From: Sphingomonas guangdongensis
GTDB taxonomy: Bacteria > Pseudomonadota > Alphaproteobacteria > Sphingomonadales > Sphingomonadaceae
Direction of reading: 5' to 3'
DNA length: 64,000 nt
NCBI RefSeq assembly: GCF_900199185.1
Contig: NZ_OBMI01000002.1
Span: 372,001-436,000 of the forward strand
Shown: positions 28,869 to 35,840 of the stretch, in pieces
How the letters are laid out: each line of letters opens with the position of its first letter
Position numbering within the stretch: position 1 is the stretch's first letter
Position numbers and translations under genes: made by a program
Notes under the pieces: generated by a model
Told to the model about the DNA's origin: nothing
What the model saw: only the letters and a program-made list of their open reading frames with translations
Databases searched by the model: none

Positions 28869-29837
28869 TTATGTGGTATATCGACTACAATCGGGACGCC
28901 GCTTCATTTCGGATGCGCGCACCCTTCGCGCCTGTTCTGCAAACTGCTGTTGATCAGCGTCACCGAGGCCACGCTTTCTCCGTGCGCAAAGTTTATTGGA
29001 TGCATGTTTTTCACAAGTCAGCGCAAAGTGCCCGGAATAGTAGCATTCTCTAAGTTCTGAGTAGATTGTCGCTGCGCTTTTGATCGGAAGTTGATCAGGT
29101 GCAAACGAACAATTAGATACCAAAGTGGGAAATTCTTTAGCTTTATCCTCGCTGAATTTACGTGAATCCTGATCTATATAGGCTTGAAACGTCCGGTCAG
29201 TATCTAATGTGTCTTCCAACGCGCACGTGACCTTTTCCGTTTGTTCGATTATCGAACACCCGTAAGCCGTGCTTGCTGTTTGCGCGCTCAAGCACTCTTT
29301 AGCTAAATCATTCAGCTTATTTGAAGCGCTCAATGCATCAACATACATTTTCACAGCGCCTGCGCGAAAGCCATTGATGTTATCAAGAGGCTCGATCCGA
29401 ACCCCTCCGGATACCAGCAGCTTTATTATAGTCTCATTGCCGGAATATAGGGCCTCTCCAAGACTCTCGGATGAACACTTGAAGCCAAACGCAACAGCCT
29501 TTACGCAAGGATTTGGATCATTAGACGCGTTGTAAGTCTGTGCTGATGATGGCGGTGTAATCAGAGGGAGAATCAAGCAAACGACGAAACCAGTTATCGA
29601 TCCGACTAGCCAGCTTAACGCGCTTCCGGTCTGGCGGTCGGTTAGGAAAGGCTGACGCTTGATCCACCACACCGTCGCCGCCGCTATAAGACCGAACATG
29701 GCAAGGAAGTAGCCCTGAAGAGGGCTGAAACGGTCAAAGATGCCAATTAGCGAAGATGGAACGCCAACGGCTGCGCCGATAGTTGCGCTTTTCAGGTGAG
29801 TGAGACTATTTCGTCCGAAGTCGACAATGCTTGCCAC
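28869..29837 (-). CDS. Prophage membrane protein with Cys-rich exported domain
   Basis: A 322-residue protein. Three hydrophobic stretches lie in the first 100 residues: about 15-35, 42-58 ('YFLAMFGLIAAATVWW') and 72-92 ('LSWLVGSITGFVVCLILPL'). The rest is polar and carries many cysteines ('PCVKAVAFGFKCSSES', 'TCALEDT', 'SNCSFAP', 'ECYYSGHFALTCEKHASNKLC'), probably disulphide-bonded in the periplasm. The gene is much lower in GC than its neighbours, which suggests separate acquisition. Envelope location suggests superinfection exclusion or another lysogenic trait; the function is not known. Confidence 0.65.
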   Translation of the reverse strand: MASIVDFGRNSLTHLKSATIGAAVGVPSSLIGIFDRFSPLQGYFLAMFGLIAAATVWWIKRQPFLTDRQTGSALSWLVGSITGFVVCLILPLITPPSSAQTYNASNDPNPCVKAVAFGFKCSSESLGEALYSGNETIIKLLVSGGVRIEPLDNINGFRAGAVKMYVDALSASNKLNDLAKECLSAQTASTAYGCSIIEQTEKVTCALEDTLDTDRTFQAYIDQDSRKFSEDKAKEFPTLVSNCSFAPDQLPIKSAATIYSELRECYYSGHFALTCEKHASNKLCARRKRGLGDADQQQFAEQARRVRASEMKRRPDCSRYTT

Positions 29838-29994
29838 GACGCCCCCGCCCGCAGTGAAGGCTTGAAGGTAACGTCGCGGATTAGCTTAAGCAACGGGTCA
29901 CACGTCTTCATAAGTGCGCTGCTATCCTTCATTCGGCTAGCGACGCACCACATCACACGATAGGATACAAGCCGCGTAAGTCTGGGGATTTCGG

Positions 29995-30240
29995 ATGCGG
30001 GAGGTAGTCGAGCGTTGGAAGGAAGGTCTGACGGTCATCATCCTGACATCCCTCCTGAGCATGGTCGGTTACGTCGCTGCGGGTGGGGTGATCATGGTTG
30101 TATGTTGGGTAATCGGCACCAGCGACTGGGATTTCGACGGCTGGGCCAAGCTCGCTGGAGCCATCTACGTGCCGTGGTCGACTGGAGTGGCTCTGAAGGC
30201 CTTGCGAGAGCAGAAAAGCAGCGAACTCGGGCAGCGGTGA
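29995..30240 (+). CDS. Small two-helix membrane protein
   Basis: An 81-residue protein from ATG 29995 with an amphipathic start, one long hydrophobic stretch ('LTVIILTSLLSMVGYVAAGGVIMVVCWVIG', in effect two helices) and a polar end. The size and layout could suit a holin-like or accessory membrane protein, but it lies far from the late lysis region. The 157-base gap upstream separates it from the divergent gene 28869-29837 and should hold its promoter. Confidence 0.5.
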   Translation: MREVVERWKEGLTVIILTSLLSMVGYVAAGGVIMVVCWVIGTSDWDFDGWAKLAGAIYVPWSTGVALKALREQKSSELGQR

Positions 30241-30262
30241 ACGCCGAGAGATAACTAGAAGC

Positions 30263-30286
30263 AGCGCCTGACTCCAGACAGGCGCT
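30263..30286. terminator. Hairpin between convergent genes
   Basis: A perfect 8-base-pair stem AGCGCCTG / CAGGCGCT with an 8-base loop, followed by a second small stem (CCCGC/GCGGG at about 30290-30305). There is no T run. It sits between the convergent genes ending at 30240 and 30417. The rest of 30287-30416 shows nothing clear. Confidence 0.4.
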
Positions 30287-30416
30287 CTGCCCGCTTAGAT
30301 GCGGGATTTGCTTAGGTGGGGACCGTTTTTAAAAGAGTCGGCGGTCCCCACCGTCACAGCGCATTCGAACCTATGCCTTCGCGCTTACCGGGCGCGTGTC
30401 TCGATCACCCCGACCA

Positions 30417-30689
30417 TCAGCGCGCTACCTCGTGGTCGGTGTGCTCTTCGCAAAAGTTGAAGTCGAGACCGGCGCCGGGCTCATCGGTTCGTAGGTAGTT
30501 GGGGCAACGCTCCCCATTCGCGTCGCGAAAGTCGCAACGCACGACGCCATCTGGTCCTAGGTCCGTCCGATCCTCTTCGTCAGCGTCAGCGTCATCATAG
30601 GCGTCACCGTCGTCGAAGTCAGACGCATCCTGAGGCTCGGATTCTTCGTCGCCGTATGAATCGAAGGCATACTCATGGTCGTTAGGCAC
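30417..30689 (-). CDS. Small acidic zinc-finger-like protein
   Basis: A 90-residue protein. The first half is extremely acidic (runs of Asp and Glu such as 'DDGDAYDDADADEED'). The second half has 'VRCDFRDANGERCPNYL' and 'FNFCEEHTDHEVA', a Cys/His set that could bind one zinc ion. The GTG at 30689 is preferred because a GAGGA ribosome site sits 7 bases upstream; the ATG at 30746 is an alternative. The acidic half could mimic DNA, as in some anti-restriction proteins; this is only a suggestion. Confidence 0.5.
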   Translation of the reverse strand: MPNDHEYAFDSYGDEESEPQDASDFDDGDAYDDADADEEDRTDLGPDGVVRCDFRDANGERCPNYLRTDEPGAGLDFNFCEEHTDHEVAR

Positions 30690-30842
30690 GTGGATTTCCT
30701 CGCATGGTGGGAGTGGAGGCTCTCGAACCAAACCAAACGGTGCCATTAGCTTCTAGCGTAGAGCTAGGCTGGCAGACGGTTCGTAGCCATGCTGATTATA
30801 CCCGTCTCTAGTGACGTAGGGAGCCCCGTAGAGCGCGCGACA

Positions 30843-30880
30843 CAAAAAAGGCGACGCAGATCGCTCCACGCCGCCTTCGT
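30843..30880 (-). terminator. Rho-independent terminator for the lipoprotein gene cluster
   Basis: On the minus strand AAGGCGGCG and CGTCGCCTT form a stem that is followed by a run of six T's. It is 26 bases downstream of the stop of the 30-residue gene and ends the minus-strand cluster 30906-32529. Confidence 0.75.
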
Positions 30881-30905
30881 GCTCCAGTGAGGCTCCTAGC
30901 GCCCC

Positions 30906-30998
30906 CTAGGGGCGTGTAGCGAGTAAGTAAGTCGTGTAGGCGATCAGCCCCATAAGGGCGCAGCTAACGACTGACCAGATTTTGTCGCTTCGGCTCAT
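30906..30998 (-). CDS. 30-residue single-span membrane peptide
   Basis: A tiny frame encodes 'MSRSDKIWSVVSCALMGLI', continues 'AYTTYLLATRP' and stops. It has a positive n-region and one hydrophobic span of about 18 residues. Its ATG overlaps the stop of the upstream lipoprotein gene (ATGA), and a strong terminator follows shortly after its stop. Both facts favour a real, translationally coupled gene. It could anchor or modify the lipoprotein, but no family is known to me. Confidence 0.5.
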   Translation of the reverse strand: MSRSDKIWSVVSCALMGLIAYTTYLLATRP

Positions 30999-31513
30999 GG
31001 CTTGCAGACAAACTGCATGAAGTGGTCCGCTATCGAGTCTGGCACGATGGGAGCGGTGCTTTGCTGATACGTCGGGATGTTGTCGGTGTCTAAGACACCG
31101 CCATCGGCTTTGTAGTTCGTGAATGAGACAAGCGTAATTGTCTCATTCGGGCAGTCGATCCGGTTTAAGGTCTTGGTTTTGCGATACTGAACGGTCTTGT
31201 TGAGTAAATGGTTTGCCTCGGTCCAGAAAGAGCCCACCCCGGTTATGCGCTGGCGATCACGCTCTCTAATCTTGTATACAGAATTGTCATTGCTAATGGT
31301 CACAAACACCCAAGCATTTGGGTCCGGGTTCGTTTCAGCCGCATCCGCCATAGCCTCAAGGGCGTCAGCCTGTGCCTCAAGCTCATCCGCCTCCGCATCT
31401 TCAACGTTCAGGTCATAGGTGACGTTGTCGCCGACATCGTCTTGAGCGGCGGCGGAGCAACCGGCGAGCGCAAGGCCCGCCAGTGCGGTCATGAACTTGA
31501 AACGCCGGGTCAC
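30995..31513 (-). CDS. Prophage lipoprotein with adhesin-E-like domain
   Basis: A 172-residue lipoprotein. The signal peptide 'FMTALAGLALAGC' has the lipidated Cys at about residue 19. An acidic helical linker ('EDAEADELEAQADALEAMADAAE') follows. The C-terminal 100 residues have the strand pattern of surface-adhesin protein E-like domains: 'WVFVTISNDNSVYKI', 'TVQYRKTKTLNRIDCPNETITLVSF', and a final Cys 'FMQFVCKP', which would pair with the first Cys. It overlaps both neighbours by four bases. Likely a lysogenic surface protein. Confidence 0.65.
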   Translation of the reverse strand: MTRRFKFMTALAGLALAGCSAAAQDDVGDNVTYDLNVEDAEADELEAQADALEAMADAAETNPDPNAWVFVTISNDNSVYKIRERDRQRITGVGSFWTEANHLLNKTVQYRKTKTLNRIDCPNETITLVSFTNYKADGGVLDTDNIPTYQQSTAPIVPDSIADHFMQFVCKP

Positions 31514-31995
31514 GCCTGACCGGCGAGCTTAGCAGCCTTGTTGCGCGCCCGCGTCGCCCGCGCTGCATCGATAGCGGCTTGCGAGCGTGGAGCGCGGCTC
31601 TTCTTCGCCACGGGGTCACCAGCCACCTCGCTGCGCATGTAGGACGTGGACTTCCCCATGCTGTCGATGCGTTCGAACTGGTCATCGAAGAGACCCGCCT
31701 TTACCGCTTTCTCAAAAGTGTCGAGCGCGGCCGGAAACTTGTCGGCCTTGACCCGGCGCCGCTCACCAACGTCGAGTGCTTCGCCCTTGTAGGTCGGACG
31801 GAACTCAACGCTGGAATTGCTCCGCTTGATCCACGAGCGACCCTTCAGCGGTTCCGTGCTGTCAAAGCGCTCGCGTGTGCTCTGGACGCCCTTGATCACC
31901 GCTGCGTGCGCCTTCGCAGGATCGTAAGGCCGGTGCTCAAAATCCTCATCAGCGTCCGGCGTAAAGAACGCCTTCAGGTCATCTAGCAGCGACAT
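31510..31995 (-). CDS. Hypothetical basic phage protein
   Basis: About 161 residues from ATG 31995 ('MSLLDDLKAFFTPDADEDFE'). It is rich in Lys and Arg with a basic helical C-terminus ('AIDAARATRARNKAAKLAG'). Its centre 'SWIKRSNSSVEFRPTYKGEALDVGER' is predicted beta-rich. No family recognised. The stop overlaps the lipoprotein start (ATGA), giving a coupled minus-strand operon. An upstream in-frame ATG at 32034 exists but adds a region without family look. Confidence 0.55.
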   Translation of the reverse strand: MSLLDDLKAFFTPDADEDFEHRPYDPAKAHAAVIKGVQSTRERFDSTEPLKGRSWIKRSNSSVEFRPTYKGEALDVGERRRVKADKFPAALDTFEKAVKAGLFDDQFERIDSMGKSTSYMRSEVAGDPVAKKSRAPRSQAAIDAARATRARNKAAKLAGQA

Positions 31996-32079
31996 CAACC
32001 GACTCCTGTTTGTCTGTGGTGCGCGTGACATCACCGATGTCTAGTAAAGCGTCAACACGCTGATGTGGTGAGCACGCGG

Positions 32080-32529
32080 TCACGACGCGACCAACACGCA
32101 TCCAACCACGAAGAGCGACAGCGACGCCACGTTCAGAGTTCTGGCGAGCAGCCGCAACATGGGCCAGCGCCACTCCAGCCGTCTCTTCAGTGTCTTACCA
32201 TAAGGCTTGATATTCGTGTCAGCCAAGCTCTCAAGATAATGGAAGGCCGTTCGGTCTTGAGCCTCTTGCGTCATTACGAAACCACCAATCACCGCAATCA
32301 CGACGCCTATGACGAACGGCCAAGCGTTAGCTTGCGCAACCCGCGAAGTCGCAAGTGCGCCACCATTGATCGCCACTAGCGTCGCTAGCAGCCACGCGCT
32401 GATCGATTGACCACGCATGTAGTGCGTCTCGGAAAGGCGCTTTCGCTGCTTTCGATGCTCAGCCTCCTCGGTTGGATCATTCCATTGCTCGACCGGCTTG
32501 GGTCGAAACCAGTCTAGAACCCTGCTCAT
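32080..32529 (-). CDS. Prophage membrane protein, unknown
   Basis: About 149 residues from ATG 32529 ('MSRVLDWFRPKP'). Three hydrophobic segments are visible: 'AWLLATLVAINGGALAT', 'WPFVIGVVIAVIGGFVM' and 'LNVASLSLFVVGCVLVA'. The N-terminus is cytoplasmic and charged. It is the first gene of the minus-strand cluster, divergent from the late genes starting at 32612. Its frame continues upstream past a possible ATG at 32613, but that lies in the divergent gene. Confidence 0.55.
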   Translation of the reverse strand: MSRVLDWFRPKPVEQWNDPTEEAEHRKQRKRLSETHYMRGQSISAWLLATLVAINGGALATSRVAQANAWPFVIGVVIAVIGGFVMTQEAQDRTAFHYLESLADTNIKPYGKTLKRRLEWRWPMLRLLARTLNVASLSLFVVGCVLVAS

Positions 32530-32600
32530 GCGCGCAGCATGGCTTGCTTGCGCGAGCGGTGCAACGTGTAGGTCATCCGCTTGCTGATCAGGCGCTCGTG

Positions 32601-32607
32601 CTAAATA
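32601..32607 (+). promoter_or_regulatory. CTAAATA element, start of late region
   Basis: CTAAATA is 4 bases upstream of ATG 32612, with no ribosome-binding site. First copy of the series. Confidence 0.55.
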
Positions 32608-32611
32608 CAGC

Positions 32612-32872
32612 ATGGCTGACCGATACTCTTCACACGCACGCGCGGTCTACGGACCCGCAAGCGCCGCACTGGCGATCACACCATCTGACGCGACCACATT
32701 AGACGCCACCAGCGGACTCTATGTGGGCGGCGCAGGCAATCTCACGGTGGAAATGCTCGACGGTGGCACCGTCACCCTGACGGGGGTTCAGGGTGGCTCT
32801 GTGCTGCCCCTACGGGTTGTTCGGGTGCTCGCCAGCACGACCGCGACCAACATCGTCGGACTGCTGAACTGA
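32612..32872 (+). CDS. Spike base protein-like (RCAP_rcc01079 type)
   Basis: An 86-residue protein. Its whole length follows the pattern of small phage/GTA spike-base or decoration proteins: 'SSHARAVYGPASAALAITPSD', then 'LYVGGAGNLTVEMLDGGTVTLTGVQGGSVLPLRVVRVL' and 'TTATNIVGLLN'. Such proteins form a beta-rich ring in virions. It opens the plus-strand late region and overlaps the next small gene by one base. Confidence 0.75.
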   Translation: MADRYSSHARAVYGPASAALAITPSDATTLDATSGLYVGGAGNLTVEMLDGGTVTLTGVQGGSVLPLRVVRVLASTTATNIVGLLN

Positions 32873-33018
32873 TGATCGGGTTGTCGCTCTCACTGCCAAC
32901 GGCAGCACTCCGCATCCCGAACGCCCTTGAGGCACCAGTCGGCTACATCTTCATCACCGACGCTGATGGCGCGATCCTGATCGACGGCGACGGCACCTAC
33001 CTCGTGGAGGCGCTGTGA
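32872..33018 (+). CDS. 48-residue phage protein
   Basis: A short frame from ATG 32872, overlapping the previous stop (TGATG), encodes 'MIGLSLSLPTAALRIPNALE' and then 'APVGYIFITDADGAILIDGD', ending 'GTYLVEAL'. It starts with a hydrophobic beta-like stretch and ends with a short repeat ('TDADGAIL', 'IDGDGTYL'). Its stop overlaps the next ATG. Overlaps on both sides support a real gene. A similar 48-residue gene follows the spike at 34475. Confidence 0.6.
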   Translation: MIGLSLSLPTAALRIPNALEAPVGYIFITDADGAILIDGDGTYLVEAL

Positions 33019-34460
33019 TGGTGGAGACCCGCAATGCCAACCTTCCAAGTCAGTATCTCGGACAAGTGGCCACCGGCTGCTACATGCCACGCAGTTCCAT
33101 CACGGGTGCGAACCGCTACGCCCGCACCCGCGATATGGTAATCACCACTGAAGTGGTCACCAATCCGAAGGTCGGATGGGCACGCTGGCGGGTTGCATCT
33201 GGCATTGAAAGCGCTCCTGCCGCCGCGTGCAAATTCATCGCCGCGCTCGAATATCCCACGGGCGTGTTCACCTACGCTGATCAGTGTATCGCGGCTGGAA
33301 CGCCGGGGTCACCGGCCGAAGTAGATATGGCAGCGAACGCGACGCTCTTGCTCGACTTCGCGGTCACGATCCCAAAGGGTGCTCAGGTCTACGTCTGGGC
33401 GCGTCAGTTCAGCGCCGATGGTTCGGGTGTTCTGTGGCGTCAGGGTCAGCACCCGCTCACCGCGCGACCCGGCTGCTACCTTGATCTTGGACAGAATGCC
33501 TCACCGCCAGCGTTGCTGAACGCGTTCGGTGGTTCACCGGCTGAGTTTAGCTTCCCGCCAGTCCTGTTCCTTGGTCAGACCCGCCGTCCGTCTGTTCTCG
33601 TGTTTGGAGACAGCCGCGAAGAAGGCGGCACTGAAGGTCCGCGCACGCCTCATTATGACAACGGCCTCTGCATCGGCGCAATCGGTCGCCACTTCGGCTA
33701 CACCAGCGTTGCGGAGTCTTCTTCGTCGCTCAACCAATTCACGGGCGGAAGCTCGGCCAACCGGTCGAACCGCTTGGCGCTCGCGCCTTACTTCACCCAC
33801 ATCGTCAACGCGTGGGGTGTCAACGATATCGGCACCGGTCGAACCGTTGCGCAGTTTCTTGCTGACCGTGCGACGTTCGCGGGCTACTTCCCCAACAAGC
33901 AGGTGATCGGCACCACCATGCCGCCTTACGTCCCCTACACTGACGGCGGGCGCACAATCGCCGGACAGAGTCTCGGCACCAACCAGCCGAAGGTTCGGGA
34001 GGCGAACCGTGCGATCCGGGCTGGTATTGCCGGTGAGGCGTTTATCTTCGACACGGCGCGTGGTGCCGATCCCTTCGACCGCGACGCCTATTCGGTTGAT
34101 CCCGACCCATCTGCTACGACTGCCCGCTTCCCGGCTGCGCAGATAACAGCATCGATCAGCGCCACGACATTGACTGTGACCGCCGTGACCAGTGGAACGC
34201 TCGGCTATGGAACGTGTCTCACGGAAGGGCTGGGGAACGCCTATGATAGCAGTCCCTACTATGGCACCATGATCCTTGAGCAGTTGACTGGCACGACTGG
34301 CGGCGTTGGCACCTATCGCGTCAACTTCAGTCAGAATACTTCGTGGCGCACGATGTATGCTGGCGGCTGGGGTTCGAAGGACGGATTGCACCTAAATGGC
34401 ATGTTGGCAGAGCAGGTGCGCGAACGGCTTGCCCCAGCCATCGATCAGATCAGGCGCTAA
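33018..34460 (+). CDS. SGNH-hydrolase-type tail spike/fibre protein
   Basis: A 480-residue protein. After a beta-rich N-terminus of about 190 residues, SGNH esterase blocks are visible: 'VLVFGDSREEGG' (nucleophile Ser, about residue 199), 'NAWGVNDIG' (block III Asn) and 'KDGLHLNG' (catalytic Asp and His, about 455-460). Between blocks III and V sits a beta-rich insert of about 100 residues. In phages such enzymes deacetylate capsule or exopolysaccharide at the cell surface. The ATG at 33018 overlaps the upstream stop; a GTG at 33015 is in frame. Confidence 0.75.
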   Translation: MVETRNANLPSQYLGQVATGCYMPRSSITGANRYARTRDMVITTEVVTNPKVGWARWRVASGIESAPAAACKFIAALEYPTGVFTYADQCIAAGTPGSPAEVDMAANATLLLDFAVTIPKGAQVYVWARQFSADGSGVLWRQGQHPLTARPGCYLDLGQNASPPALLNAFGGSPAEFSFPPVLFLGQTRRPSVLVFGDSREEGGTEGPRTPHYDNGLCIGAIGRHFGYTSVAESSSSLNQFTGGSSANRSNRLALAPYFTHIVNAWGVNDIGTGRTVAQFLADRATFAGYFPNKQVIGTTMPPYVPYTDGGRTIAGQSLGTNQPKVREANRAIRAGIAGEAFIFDTARGADPFDRDAYSVDPDPSATTARFPAAQITASISATTLTVTAVTSGTLGYGTCLTEGLGNAYDSSPYYGTMILEQLTGTTGGVGTYRVNFSQNTSWRTMYAGGWGSKDGLHLNGMLAEQVRERLAPAIDQIRR

Positions 34461-34474
34461 CGTCGCGATCACGG

Positions 34475-34621
34475 ATGCAGATGGGTCTTGGTCTTGCTGT
34501 GACAGTGACGCGGACGCGGACCGCTGAAGCGCCCGCGTCTAGCAGGGCGCCGCCGAACGCTATGCGCAACGCCAGCGGTGATTACGTCCGCAACAGCAGC
34601 GGCGGCTACGTGCTCGTTTAG
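34475..34621 (+). CDS. 48-residue phage protein with repeated tail
   Basis: From ATG 34475 it reads 'MQMGLGLAVTVTRTRTAEAP' and ends 'RNASGDYVRNSSGGYVLV', two copies of an eight-residue unit RN[AS]SG[DG]YV. It has the same length and the same outline as the 32872 gene: Gly/Leu start, Ala/Pro middle, repeated Gly-Asp end. Upstream in-frame ATGs lie inside the spike gene and are rejected. It is probably a small virion protein. Confidence 0.5.
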   Translation: MQMGLGLAVTVTRTRTAEAPASSRAPPNAMRNASGDYVRNSSGGYVLV

Positions 34622-34688
34622 GCGTCACTCCACGCTATCCACAGTTGCGTTTGTTCCCGATGCGTTCTTCACGAGTTACCCGGCGCGT

Positions 34689-34985
34689 ATGAGCGCCAAC
34701 ACCCGCATCGACTCCCTCTGGGATGTCACCCGCATCGGGTCCAATCTGGCGGTATTCTGCGATTGTGGACACTCCAGCATCGTGGACGCGAAGCGGTGCG
34801 CCCGCTGGTATGGCGTCCACCGGTTCGACATCCGCTGGCACGTGCTGGCGCGGCATCTGCGCTGCACCAAATGCCGGGGGAGACCGTCACACCTACGGGT
34901 CACCCACCAGCTACCCACTGCACCTGACCGGTTCCCGAAGACGGAAGACCAGTGGAACGCGCTGATCAAGCGTCAGCGGGGCTAA
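34689..34985 (+). CDS. Zinc-ribbon-like hypothetical phage protein
   Basis: 98 residues from ATG 34689 ('MSANTRIDSLWDVTRIGSNL'). 'AVFCDCGHSSIVDAKRCARWY' and 'LRCTKCRGRPSHLRV' form two Cys pairs that could bind zinc. Small proteins of this layout are common near the terminase of HK97-type alphaproteobacterial phages. An upstream in-frame ATG at 34578 overlaps the previous gene and is less likely. Confidence 0.6.
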   Translation: MSANTRIDSLWDVTRIGSNLAVFCDCGHSSIVDAKRCARWYGVHRFDIRWHVLARHLRCTKCRGRPSHLRVTHQLPTAPDRFPKTEDQWNALIKRQRG

Positions 34986-34988
34986 ATC
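34982..34988 (+). promoter_or_regulatory. CTAAATC variant of the CTAAATA element
   Basis: CTAAATC is 4 bases upstream of the GTG start at 34993, the same spacing as the exact copies. It overlaps the TAA stop of the preceding gene. Confidence 0.4.
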
Positions 34989-34992
34989 ATGG

Positions 34993-35355
34993 GTGCCAGA
35001 TCGACCACCACGCTTTGGAGCCAAGCGCCCGTCTAAGACCCGTCAGGGCGGCTCCACGACGCTGCGTGACCAGAGCGCAGCCTACCGGCGTCAACGTGAC
35101 CGGATCATGGATGCAGACCCGCTGTGCCGATATTGTCGGGCGGAAGGTAGGATCACGCCCGCGACCGTGCTCGATCACGTGCTGGCCTTGTCGCTCGGTG
35201 GAACCAACGAGCCCGCGAACCTCGCACCCGCGTGTCGCGACTGCAACGCGCGCAAAGGCGTGGACGAACAGCGCTACCTCCAGCGCGGCTATGACCTCGC
35301 CGTGGTCGGTCAAGACGCGGCGCTACGTGAGTGGATGCGAAAGGCGCGACGCTAG
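34993..35355 (+). CDS. HNH endonuclease
   Basis: A 120-residue nuclease from GTG 34993. It has 'DPLCRYCRAEG' (first zinc pair), 'VLDHVLALSLGGTNEPANLAPACRDCNARKG' with the HNH-type His/Asn catalytic set, and the second Cys pair. In HK97-like phages an HNH nuclease just before the terminase genes is needed for DNA packaging and cos/pac cleavage. Two minus-strand genes separate it here from the small terminase. Confidence 0.9.
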   Translation: MPDRPPRFGAKRPSKTRQGGSTTLRDQSAAYRRQRDRIMDADPLCRYCRAEGRITPATVLDHVLALSLGGTNEPANLAPACRDCNARKGVDEQRYLQRGYDLAVVGQDAALREWMRKARR

Positions 35356-35365
35356 CGGAGCACTC

Positions 35366-35722
35366 TCAGTCTTTGAACTCTTCGGCGATCACGAGCCACG
35401 GTGACCACCAAGCGATGTATACGCTTTGGTCGTCAACATCCTTGATCGACGGATGGTAGTGCATCTTGATCACGCCATACTTGTCATCGTTGACCAAGCC
35501 TTGGAACAGGTGACGTTCGACGGCTTCGACCTGATTGCGATTCAGCCCCCAATCGAGAATGACAAAGCCGTCAAGGTTGCCTCCTTCACGTCGCGCCCAA
35601 CCGGCGTAGCTGGCGCGACGCTGTGATGGGTTGGTGGTTACGCCGATCACGTATTGGGTGACGTGCTTGGAGGCGGCAATCGCCTTGCAGGTTTCGAGTA
35701 GCTGGTCGTGGTTGTAGGGCAT
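35366..35722 (-). CDS. GIY-YIG-like nuclease candidate
   Basis: A 118-residue protein from ATG 35722. 'TQYVIGVTTNPSQRRASYAGWARREGG' followed by a helix ending in 'VEAVERHLFQGL' resembles a GIY-YIG fold (beta-hairpin, Arg in the first helix, Glu in the second), but the GIY and YIG triplets are not clear, so this is tentative. It lies on the minus strand between the HNH gene and the small terminase, opposite in direction to all late genes: a typical place for cargo. Confidence 0.4.
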   Translation of the reverse strand: MPYNHDQLLETCKAIAASKHVTQYVIGVTTNPSQRRASYAGWARREGGNLDGFVILDWGLNRNQVEAVERHLFQGLVNDDKYGVIKMHYHPSIKDVDDQSVYIAWWSPWLVIAEEFKD

Positions 35723-35840
35723 CAATGCTCCCGCAATGATAAATAGAAGTGTGCACCATCGGTGCTACGCATCGCCGATGGACCGGGGCGGGTGTTTTCC
35801 TACGGGAGGGCGCCTGCCCAAGTCCGCCCTTCAAGTCTTT

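Noticed and set aside
34343..34474. Extended start for the 48-residue protein at 34475
   Set aside because: The extension lies inside the spike gene in another frame and has no protein-like character; ATG 34475 gives the same length as the sister gene at 32872.
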